In this document: piece after piece, positions 12,280 to 30,000 of the stretch | Numbering within the stretch: the stretch's first letter is position 1 | Layout of the letters: every line of letters begins with the position of its first letter | NCBI RefSeq assembly: GCF_000004075.3 | Contig: NC_026656.2 | Coordinates: forward strand, 18,982,607 to 19,046,606 | Reading direction: 5' to 3' | DNA: 64,000 nt | Source of the DNA: Cucumis sativus | Lineage: Eukaryota; Streptophyta; Magnoliopsida; Cucurbitales; Cucurbitaceae | Made by a program: the position numbers and the translations under genes | Notes under the pieces: model-generated | Seen by the model: only the letters and a program-made list of their open reading frames with translations | The model's database searches: none | What the model was told of the DNA's origin: nothing

Positions 12280-15163
12280 TCACAATGGTTCCTCGTCTCC
12301 CATTTGGTCAAGTATGCTTTGCAATCCTGATTTATAAGTGGGATACACAAGACTCACTCCCAGCTCTCTTTTCATACGTGCATTACACACTCTTTTATCA
12401 CCCCTTCCACGCCCATTGGTGATATCGCTTTCCTCTACCACCTTCGACAATGTGTCGAATTTCCCAGGCCACTTTTTCTCGACCAAATCTCGAGCATATG
12501 AGAAAACTTCTTCCCTTGGAGCTGGATCGTCATCAACTATGTTGTAAAATCTCCTGCGAAAGAACTTCTAGTATTGAAATCTTGGTTTATTTACCAGTTT
12601 TGATTTTGTTACTCCCTCATTCTAACTACATGATGCTTTTATTGATTTAATGTTATGTTACCTGGAAGAAGGCCTTTGAATGCAGGCTTTAAGAGCTTGG
12701 CAGATGTCCTGAACATGAACTCGGGATGTGAATTGTCTACGTGCTCTACGTTGTTGACGCTCGGATAAGGATCTCTGCTTGATTATTGTGTCAATAGCAC
12801 TGTGATTGAACCAATGTCTTTGAGAGAAAAAAAAAAAATCACTTGTATAACGAGAAAACATTTTGTTCAGACATGGACCATGATGGAGATCACAAGTACA
12901 GAAATGGTAGAGACATGAAGTTGAATGCAGTGAATGACAAAGAAGAACGGAACCTTGAAAAAAGCTTGAATTCTAACAAATATATTAAGAGAAAGGAAGT
13001 CACAACCTTCTACCTGGTCCATAGATACCTCCAAGGCGAAATACTTGAGTTGAGAGGCCAAGATCATTACCCAAATTTATCCATCTCTCCTCTGCTTCAA
13101 TTCTCAACTTGCCTGACTGACTTAAGGGGTTCGTCGGGTTACTACCATAAGAGTAATTTACTTATTTAATATCGAAATCAATAAAATATATGGTGATGAA
13201 AATCATGTCTGAGTAGATTGCCAAAATCACTTACTCTTCATCTACCCAAGCACCTCCATAATCTCCATAAACACCTGTCACGAAGAAGAAACTGGGATCA
13301 TAATCAATAATGGAAATATGCAATTACTGTGGACAAAGGTCTAGTGGGAAAATGTGCCAAAACAGATGTGCACTAAAGGAAGAAGGTACGGGATCCCTTG
13401 AAATCACAAATGCTGTACTTGTTGCATCCATGGCATAGCAGCCACTGGAAACTTAATACATCCTGCAGCCAAGGACCACGTATCGATAATATAAATAAAA
13501 TAAACAGGGACCATAAGCAGGACTTCCAACTGCAAAAGTAAGGGCTCTACTCATATCTAGGGTTTATATCCTCCTAAAATGCTTCTGAGAGAGATAGAGA
13601 GGCAAATGCGGGCAGAGAGTGAGATCAAAACAAAATATGAAAGCCTCTCTTGTTCTCTATCTGTATCCATAATGTAAAGTGATTTCAAATTTCGAAGGTA
13701 AGAGTACTTTGGCAATTTTATGTAAGGTAGAGTTCACTTTTTTGAGGGCAATGGTGATTAAAAACATTTCTAACATGCTTGCTAGACCTATGGTGTACGG
13801 CTGTTTTATTTTAAAATGCATGTATAACAACAGGAAATGCTGTCCTATTAACACTGAAGCAAACACATACTTGTCGATGACAAATAGCAAAGCCATCGAA
13901 GATCTCCACCCTGTAAAGTAGTCCTTAATAGCTTTTCATGATGGAGGAGCTGCAAAGTCAATGCAGGACAGCAAGAAAATTCCATAAGATTACCCAAATT
14001 AATAAATCTTTGATGCAGGACAATGTTACAACAGTTTATTTCAATTAATCTAGGGCATTTCAGATTACACAAGCTGTGAAAGCCCCTTTAATAGCATAAA
14101 AAAGCTCAGCTGAAACAACAAATTTAATCCCAACAAAAATTTCTAACACTGTCCTGCATTAGTATTCAAATTTCAAAATAGAACTGATAAATAATATAGC
14201 ATACAGGATCGCCAACATCCACATCTGGTGGAATAGAAATGAGAAGGTGAGTATGATACTTCATTGCTTTTAGAGTGTCCTGTCTACAAAACAAGCACAG
14301 CAATTAAGCAATGGAAATAGCACATTATAATTATATCAACTTCCAAATACTCAATTGGTTTTGAGTAGACCACTCTAAGAACATCACAGCAGAAACATAA
14401 CTATAGAATACATAATTTTCTCACTGTCTATTTCACATGTGTAAGAAACACTATGATTCAGATATCGGCCAGGAGCTTACAGCCAAGCTCATAGGGTTCA
14501 TAGGGTATGGAGTGAACTTTGACCGTAACATCATCCGAACAAGCATCACGAATTTCGGTTTCAATTTTGTTTATATTAGTACTCTCATCTCACGAACTAT
14601 AATATATACTTTGATATCAATGAAATAGAATGTAAGTGTTAGCACAAATTTAACTTTCACGATCTCTCAAAGAAACTCAAACAGAAACTTACACTGGATC
14701 ATTTGCATCAAAAACATAAACATCAAAACCCCTTCCCTCCAATTGCATCTTCTGCCCAAGGTTTCTACAAGTCCCAGAAACAGCCCTAATGATCAACCCC
14801 CACGTCATTAATTTCACACCCACAACTCTTAAAGCTAAATCTAAAATGTCAACAAATAATTCGAATCCGAAAGATATTAAAGGCTAAATATCTATCTAAT
14901 TTGCATAAAGAACTGTAGCGATTTTACCATCCTGAGTACTTCAATTCTTGCGCAAAGAACTGTCCGACGAAACCCATCCCTAGAATAAACATACGATTCT
15001 GGATTTTCAGTGGCGATGGTTTTGATTCTGGATTTGAACTGTTCATCACCGCTCGGCAGTGAAAAAGCAAGGAAGAAGATTTGGGTGTAAGGAAAGCATG
15101 ATTCTCAGAACTTTGGGTGGGTTTCAGAGATATTGCTGGATGATTCCAACACAATGCATCCAT
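12280..15163 (-). CDS. NAD(P)-binding Rossmann-fold, epimerase-like protein, 344 aa, 8 exons
   Basis: Exons on the minus strand: 15163-14928, 14785-14693, 14283-14205, 13910-13871, 13274-13235, 13141-13007, 12799-12662, 12553-12280. All borders are GT-AG and phases agree, giving 344 residues. The N-terminal 50 or so residues are Ser/Pro/Thr-rich and look like a plastid transit peptide. A dinucleotide-binding motif GMGFVG is at 62-67, followed by a beta-alpha-beta Rossmann core, an SSTSVYGDYGG segment in the catalytic region and FRLGGIYGPGR further on. The canonical Tyr-x3-Lys of extended SDRs is not obvious, as in atypical YeeZ-like SDR proteins, so the reaction is unknown. An upstream in-frame TTG would add ten residues, but the ATG at 15163 is preferred. 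Exons 4 and 5 are only 40 nt each. It is divergently arranged with the TLC gene at 15847. From memory the closest Arabidopsis relative is At1g19690. Confidence 0.9.
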
Positions 15164-15846
15164 TTCATAGTGATGAGCTACAAAACTGCACAAGTGATTC
15201 TCAGCTTCCTTACTCTTAATTTTTCCAATTTGAACAAACTTTAGAATTCAAAATGATATTTTTAACCTTAAAAAAATATTAAAATGAGTGCAAAATTGAA
15301 CTCTAAAAATATTTAATTTTATAATGGAAAGTGCGTATCAATTACTTCTAAATCAAACCCATTTGAAAAGGAAACACATTGCATATAATGATAACTAAAA
15401 GGATCATAAATATGAAATAAATGCAGTAGTTGTTTGCTATAAGTTGTACTAACAAAAAAGTTAATATCATATTAGCTAACAACCATCCTCTTCACTCTAT
15501 CGAAAAGGTTTTTATTGCCTATAATTTAATGAAACTTATGATAATAAAATCGATTCTTATAAACTAAATTTGGATTTTGGTAAAAAGGTAAAATCTTGAA
15601 AACTAAAGAACCTAACATGGGAGTAAATAAATGTTTTCCCATTAGTATTATACAAACCAACAAAATGAGAACCACAAAAATCAACTTTTGAATTAAATGA
15701 AAGAAAAGAAAAGGACGGTTTTATTTCAGAAGAAGCTCCACAATTGACTCACAACTACCTACTCCCATCTTTCCACAAGACTCGGCTTCTTCTTCTACAA
15801 AATATATATATAAAGAAAAAAAAAGGTCTGCTTTGTTGGAGCTGCC
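15164..15846. promoter_or_regulatory. Divergent promoter region between the epimerase-like and TLC genes
   Basis: A 683-base AT-rich interval holds the 5' flanks of both genes. A TATATATA motif at 15803-15810 lies about 40 bases before the TLC start codon. That is too close for a long leader, so the true TATA element may lie elsewhere. No other element is clear. Confidence 0.5.
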
Positions 15847-17765
15847 ATGGAAGTTTCAGAGAGTCGAGATCCGGATGTTATAAACGTCATGGTTTATGGT
15901 GTAATATCATGGACATTGGGTTTCATTTTGTTAAGAAAAGCAGTGTTTCCAAATCGATCTTTTGAGTTTTGCAATCGCCTCATCTCAACAATCCATGCTT
16001 TTTTAGCTGTCACATTGGCTTCCATCTCTGTTCAAAATTGGCGATGTCCCATTTGTCCTCTTGCTTCTAAATCTTCATCTTTTCAGGTTACTCCACTCTC
16101 TTTATTTCATCTTCTTGTTAATAATCTTGTATGATCCTCAAGCATTTTGGATCTTCCAGGTAAGATCAGAAATGGTTGTAGTGGTTTTGAGTGATTAAAG
16201 TCAGGTTTAAAAGTGATTTTTTTCAAATATACACTGAAATTCAAACCCTTGAAGTTAGCTGATTTGTTGTTTGAGATCTCTGATATTAAGAGGATTGTGA
16301 GTTGTTAATAAGATTCTTAGAATTAAATATGGATATGAAGTGGGTTCTTTTGCTCTTTTTTAACCTATTGAATGGTGGTTGGAATGATAATGTGTTAGAC
16401 AGATGCAAACATTGAGTGTGAGCTGTTCATATTTGATATATGATATGGTGTGTTGCCATTTTGACAAGAAAGTGAGTTTGGACAATACCATCCATCACTT
16501 GGTTAGCATTGTTGGAATTGCAGCCGGCCTTGCTTATCAAAAGGTAAACCCTCTCTTTCTTTCTTTTTTTGCCGTTTTGTTCTTCAATTGATTCTCGACT
16601 TTCACATATAAATATCTTGTCCACTGAACTATGCTCAAATTCTTCTTTCTCAACTTCTTAAAAATTGTTTTAATATTGTAGAAGTTAGTAATTTGAATGA
16701 TGCTGGATGGTGTAATTGTTGGAGGAGAATAATTGTTTTTATTTCACCTAACTAGACAACAATTGATTTATATAATTGATGATTAATAGTGTGAATATTT
16801 AGAATTATTTTGTCACTAGTATTTTACTCAATTAATTAGAAATAATTTTGAGTATATATATGTATATATAGTGTGGGTCAGAGATGGTAGCAGCATTGTG
16901 GATAACAGAGATCTCAAGCCCCTTTCTCCATTTAAGGGAAATTCTCAAAGAAATTGGTTACAAAGGCACTGACCTTAATCTGGCTGCTGATGTAAGTCAC
17001 TCTTTACTTAACATAAGTTTTATTTGTTGTTTATAAAGAGTTAAAGAACAAAAAGTCAATCGACTATCAAATGATTTCGCTGATTATCAAACAATGTGAT
17101 GACAGATTGGATTTGCTGTGATATTCTCATTTGCAAGAATGGTTGGAGGGCCTTATCTCACTTACGTGACTCTATTTGCCAATGTCCCTTTCCTTATTAA
17201 GGTATTTGTTTCAATTAATAAAATGTCAACGTCAATAGTTATTAAGATAAAAAGTATAAACAAAATTGAATAATGAAGTAATGAAGTAATGTAGTAATGT
17301 AGTATCTAGCATTACGGAATCGATGGGATGGCATAATAAACCCTATCAAACAAAAATCAATGGATCAAAATATGATATGAATGTGACAAATTATAGAGCA
17401 AGACGTGTAGGTGAATAAAATTAATCTCACTTTATGAAAGCGGTATATTAAAGTCATTTCAAGACTAATTTTCCAATTTATCCAACAATCAACTCCCAAC
17501 GATTTATCTTTCATGTCATGTAATCATATTATTAAATAAACACAACAATATAAGTTACAAATCTATAATATTGAATGAAACGTTGAAATGGTTACTCCAT
17601 AATCGAGGACTTTAAGCAACCATCACTGACCGATTACTTCCTGTACTAATTTTTCTTCAGGCCATGGCGTTGGGATTGCAGCTTGTCAGTGCCTACTGGT
17701 TTTACAAGATCGTGAGAATGATCAGATTCAAACTAAACAACAGATCTACATTGAAGAAGAGTTAA
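15847..17765 (+). CDS. TLC-domain multipass membrane protein (TMEM56/TLCD4-like), 233 aa, 5 exons
   Basis: Exons: 15847-16086, 16403-16543, 16872-16991, 17106-17201, 17661-17765. All are phase 0 with GT-AG borders, giving 233 residues. About six hydrophobic segments can be seen: near 14-32, 45-62, 81-98, 110-126, the IGFAVIFSFARMVGG region and the final FLIKAMALGLQLVSAYWFY stretch. Motifs typical of the TRAM-LAG1-CLN8 family are present: SYLIYDMVCC, then DNTIHHLVSIVG with paired histidines, and EMVAALWITEISSPFLHLRE. TLC proteins reside in ER or other endomembranes and are linked to lipid synthesis or sensing; the precise function of this plant subgroup is unknown. The ATG at 15847 has good context (GCCATGG). 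Confidence 0.92.
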
Positions 17766-18255
17766 ATCTTAGACAATGAGTGTAAAAAAGATAGAATTCT
17801 AGCACTTTTATAATTCATCGAATACCATTTGTATCTTTGAAACCATGACATTCCAAACAAAAAAAGAGCATGAACTTTGAAATGAGGTGTGTATTCGCAG
17901 ATGATTATGTTCAAGTAAATCATTAAATGAAAATCACAATGAACGATTTCATCTTCAGCTTTATATCTTTTCGATGTGAGTACATTAACAAGAAAAGTTA
18001 AGGCAGTGTGAAGAACAATCTATTTTAAGCCCACAAGCACAAGGGAAAAAATAAGAAAAGGAAGAATGGCTAGATTTTCATGAATGTTAATCATCTGTGA
18101 TCAGTCAGATACAAAAAGTTCCTATAGTTCTAAGAAAAACACCAGTGATACCAGGAAAAGCTCAATTTTGCATGAATCCCAAGAGTGCATCGTTTCCCTA
18201 GGAAGGAAAATGTTATGCTTGCAAAGATTTTGGCTATCAGACTACATTACATCTC
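17766..18255. other. Convergent 3' flanks of the TLC gene and first RPT4 copy
   Basis: Short interval between convergent genes that must hold both 3' UTRs. The part next to RPT4 (about 18000-18255) resembles the corresponding part next to the second RPT4 copy (about 22910-23160), so the duplication extends beyond the coding sequence. Confidence 0.65.
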
Positions 18256-21732
<3,477 letters not shown>

Positions 21733-21873
21733 TCTTGGTGGTCGGAGGTGGAAGTTCCGATGGATTAGTCAGAGAAAGCTTGGGAAGCAAGAAGCTTTAG
21801 ATGCTCTCTCTTTCTGCAAAAATAATTTTCCTTCTTCCCCAAATTTATGGCGTACTTTTTATAACCAATCGTG

Positions 21874-21945
21874 ATACGACGCCGTTTATTTGTACTATGT
21901 TTTGATCTCACCAGATTTGCTTTAACCATACGACGCCGTTTATTT
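21874..21945. promoter_or_regulatory. Repeated 18-bp element upstream of RPT4 copy 1
   Basis: ATACGACGCCGTTTATTT occurs at 21874-21891 and again, identical, at 21928-21945, 54 bases apart and about 140-210 bases upstream of the RPT4 start codon. The GC-rich core ACGACGCCGTTT stands out in AT-rich surroundings and could be a transcription-factor site. Its function is unknown. Confidence 0.45.
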
Positions 21946-22048
21946 ATAATTTTATGAAAACATTTACATATCTATTATTTATAATATAAGAGATGGTTGA
22001 AATATTGATTCATTGTCGATATTGAATTGATGAACATTTCAATTAAAA

Positions 22049-22124
22049 TCTAATACTATAGTAAAAGACAAAATATAATAGTTGAATCTAATACTATAGT
22101 AATAGACAAAATATAATAGTTGTA
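22049..22124 (+). repeat. 38-bp tandem duplication
   Basis: Units at 22049-22086 and 22087-22124 begin TCTAATACTATAGTAA and differ by two or three bases. Confidence 0.85.
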
Positions 22125-23160
22125 TATTTATTTATTGTACAACCTATTTTAGTTTAGAAAATAATAAACATCGAAGAGGTAATTACATCAAGTATTATAA
22201 TTAGAGTCGGAGTCCTTTGGTTTAGAACCGATAAAATTACTTTTTATACTTAAAATCATTCACACACATTTTAATTAATTATTTAATTTTAAACTTTTAT
22301 TCATAAATTTCAAATAAGATAAGTATAAATTAAAGAGTAATCATAATGGATAATAATTTTTGAAATAATTATGAAGTATGTAACAATATTTTCATAATGG
22401 ATGATTTATCTAATATTTGCAACATAATCTATTATGATAGATTTTTTTTTTTTCATATTTTACTATATTTATATATATTTAAAAATATTGCTCTATATTT
22501 AATCATTTTAAATCTATATTTAATCATTTTGAATCTAATTGTTATATTTGCTATTATTCCGGAATAAAAACTATGAATGGTATATTATGCAGATATTTAT
22601 GTGATCTTTGTCACCAATACAGAATATTTAGTAAGCATCTCCATTTAACTATAATGAAATAAAATTGGGGAAGGGAAACTGTGAGAAAATTGGGGAAGTG
22701 GTTTGGACTTATTTCAAAAGAAAAATAAAATAAAGGAAGATGAAGATTCATGTTGTATCAAGTTTTGATCAAACCATGTAAGGTCCAGAGAGCAGCGATG
22801 TTACAAATAAAAAACAATCAGAAACTATTCCATCAACCGTATATTCTGCCGCCGATATCGTGTTTTGGTAAATAATAATCACAGTGGACAAAATTCATCT
22901 CTCGGCTTGGAAAAAGAAAATAAGATAACAACAAGAATAGCCACATTTTCATGAATAATATTCATTATCTCCCATCTATGATCTCAAATACAAGCAAGTT
23001 CCTATTGTTCTAACATCTAAAAGATAAGCAGTGATACCAGCAAAAAGCTCAGTTTTGGCCTGCCTGCAACGAAAGAAAGACCGCAATGTCTCGCCAGGAA
23101 GGGAAGGGAAGCTTTGTGCTTGGAAGAGTTGTTTGGCCAGTAAGAGTAAAACACATGACT

Positions 23161-26531
<3,371 letters not shown>

Positions 26532-27022
26532 TTCTGATGTCGCAGTCGTGGTTCGAGCTCGGAGTGGGAATCGGATTTATGTAAGTAAGCTTGAAGAGCA
26601 AGAAGCCCTAAATTAGTAAATTCCAACTCATATTTCTTCCTTTCCCCTTTGTTCTTTTTTTAAAAAAAAATTTACAAGAGTTTTGAAGGTTAATTAATAA
26701 CAATAATTTTTACTAACCCTTACACTATGATAATTTAGAGACAGATTAATATAGAAAAATATATTTTTTCATAAAGCAAATTTTTAAAAATACAATTTTG
26801 AAAGAATTCCAAAAATTATTTTGATTACTCAAAAAACATAAAATAACTTTTCTTTTAAATTAAAATCTTAAAAATGTATAATATTTAATCATTTAAAATA
26901 AAAATTGTTGATGATATAAAAGTTTTATTTATAAATGTAAAATTAGATATTAAAATAATATATAAGTTTATTTCATTTCTTCCTTTTTCATTTTCAATTT
27001 GGGAGGCGGCAGTGGGAAGCTA
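26532..27022. promoter_or_regulatory. Divergent promoter region between RPT4 copy 2 and the methyltransferase gene
   Basis: A 491-base interval between two divergent start codons. It is AT-rich in the centre. No TATA box or other element can be assigned with confidence to either side. Confidence 0.5.
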
Positions 27023-30000
27023 ATGTTGGCGCGACGAATTCCTTCAGTGGCAGTTTATCTCCCGCAAGCTCTCCCATGGCGTCGTCGACCTCCTCACAGT
27101 TACTCTATCAACTACGGGACGGCGCTTGAATTTCATTCCTTGCTCGCTTTTTGCCCCAAAACTCTTTTAGTTTCTCTTTGTTCTGCTTCCCAGTTAACCT
27201 ATGAAGCTGTAGAACCAATTCATGCGGAAGAATCCTCGAAGCGCGTAAGATTACCAATTAATTCCATCCTTACAGCTGTTTCTGTGAGAGTATTGTTAAA
27301 TTGGATAGAACCCAGAGCTTAGGCTATTTTATATGCATTATTTTTTAACTATTTCTTTTGTGGGGCTTGAAAGTCAGCACGAACCCAGTAAGTGATTAGC
27401 TGAGAAAACGACATACATGGTTACATAGAGCACAAGACTGAACCCCTAACGCTTGAAGAGAATCGTGTATATAATCCTTTTATATATTTTTGAACAGTTG
27501 TCTTGTTTTCTACTGGATCATAATTTTAGTTTTAACAAATTTGTTAGTCTAAAATGAAACTTGGTACTGAATTCCATTCATTTTTCATGGTTTAGGATGC
27601 TTTGTTTTTTTTAACTTTGATGGGCATTCTTGTTTTTCGTTCTTCGTGATTGCAGGGATCCTTGAAACCTGGGTTGTATCTGGTTGGCACGCCAATTGGC
27701 AATCTTGAAGATATCACCCTACGGTATGATAGTTCATAAAGAGCACGGTTGTTATTATCTTTTCTTTTCAGCATAAATATACACCGAAAGCTTGACACTC
27801 ACCACTGGCAATTTGCTCTCTTTTTTTTCAATGTGTATATATGTAAAATCATAATTTGGAAATAAGAAATAAGAAGAGTCATTCATGGAGTGTGATGTTA
27901 AGTTCTTAAGTTTCAGGATCTTCTCCTTTCTATTGATTCATTATTGATGGTGTTGTTCAGTTATTTTGAATAAATCTGCCTATTTATCACCATAAAATTC
28001 TATTATACAGTGCTCTACGTGTCTTAAAATCAGCACACGTCATTCTTTCAGAGGATACAAGACACTCAGGAAAGTTGCTTCAGCATTTCAGCATTAAAAC
28101 CCCTCTTGTGAGTTTGTTGTGGCATTTATTTGCTAGCATTTTAGTTTTCTTTTCCTTCTTCATTTGTTACGATGAAGACTTTTAGGTTTCACTTTCAGCT
28201 GAGTTTTCACAAATTCAACGAGTCTCAAAGAGAGCAAACAGTGTTGAAGAGATTAAAACAGGGTGAGATTGTTGCCCTAATTAGTGATGCAGGGACACCA
28301 GGGATTAGTGACCCTGGTACTGAGTTGGTGAGCATGCTCTACAATTTTAAATTTAATTATTTCATTATGGTTCTATTAAGCATCTATCATTTTTATAATC
28401 TACCTTTATTGGGTTCATTTTCGATGTGCTTTTGTAGATTGACCATTAGCATTTCATAAAAATTTAGGACTCCATAGCATTTGAACCTTTGACTTCTTGG
28501 TTGAAGGCCCTTAACTATTCTATTTCTTTTTTTTTACTTTTTCTTTCTTTTATTTTTTCTTCTTTTTTTTTTTTTTGCAAAGATATGCCTTCAACTAATT
28601 GGGATGTGATAAAGTTTGGAATTATGAAACGGTGGGATTAATGTAATTGTACCTCGTGAATACAGGTTAGGTTATGTGTCAATGAAAATATACCAGTTGT
28701 TCCTGTTCCCGGGCCCTCTGCTGTTGTTGCTGCAATTTCTGCCTCTGGCTTGTCAACTGATGAATTTACATTTGGTAAATTTTGTACTGGTACTTATAGT
28801 TGTGCTTTGACTGTGAGGGTATCTTTATTTGAGTTTTTTTTGCCCATGGCTACTTTTAGGCTCACTACAATTTGTGATTATGCATAATGTGCAGTTGGAT
28901 TTCTTCCTAAGCATGCTGCGTCTAGAAGAGAGAGGCTGATGGTTTCAGCAAATGAGGAGGCAACTCAAATATTTTATGTTCCTCCACACAAACTCAAGCA
29001 GTTTCTCGAGGAAACTTCACAATTATTTGGTGAATCAAGGTACTTCGTAGATGTCCAGCTACTGTGCTAATGTTTCTCTCACAGTAATTTATCGATATAG
29101 TCCCACTTCCACTATCTGCTTCATTCTATATAATGCATTAACCAATGACAGATTTGGAACCTTTGAGGGAATTGATTGTATGAAGATGCTTCATTCACCA
29201 TGATCATCTTAGTTAGATCATTTTATTTCATTTATGTTCAAGTTGTGTTAGGAAAAGATTGTGATGTATTTGGCTTGTTCTAGTGTTTGGAGATGATAAA
29301 TAAGCTCACTAATTCTGCAGTTAAGCTTGCCATGCATTATCCTGGTATGCTTTACAAGGATTTGTAATTTGTAGTACATTGTATAACTTAGAAGCTGGTG
29401 TGTTTCTTTCAGTGACTGTGGGTATTGGTTGTATTTTATTGTTAATGTGCTTCTTGTTACATGTGTGGCTATTTGGAAATGATTCTAAAATTGTTAAAAG
29501 TCACTTTATCAGGTCAAAATCATATCCTGCCAATATTGATAAACCTATGATTATACTACATATCAAACATAAATGATTATACTACATATCAAACATAAAT
29601 GGTTATACTACATATCATATATGAAATCATGTTTAAAAATGTAAAATCAAACACTAAATTGATTTTGAATGATGAAAGAAAGTTCAAAAATGATTGTAAC
29701 AATTTCAAAATTTCTACCAAACATGCTAATAATTGAAACTCTTATTGTGATCCAAATTGCTTTAGTGGAGTAGCAGACTCATCTTTTGTTAGCCGGCTTG
29801 TGCCCAACTTGGTGAATATTTTTGTTTCCAATACTGTTTTGCAGGCGATGTGTTATAGCTCGTGAAATGACCAAGATACATGAGGAGGTAACTTTCTTCC
29901 TCACACTGTTTTTTGCTATCCTTAGTTGGTAGGGCTCCCAATATTTAGGCTTACTAGAGAGTGGCGAGCACAATCTTGCATCCAACCAAATTTTTGTCCG

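Larger units (their letters stand above)
21733..23160. other. Spacer between the two RPT4 copies
   Basis: This contains the promoter of RPT4 copy 1 at its left end and the 3' flank of copy 2 at its right end. Between them is AT-rich DNA with a 38-bp tandem repeat (22049-22124). Two identical 18-bp elements occur near the promoter and are listed separately. Confidence 0.65.
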
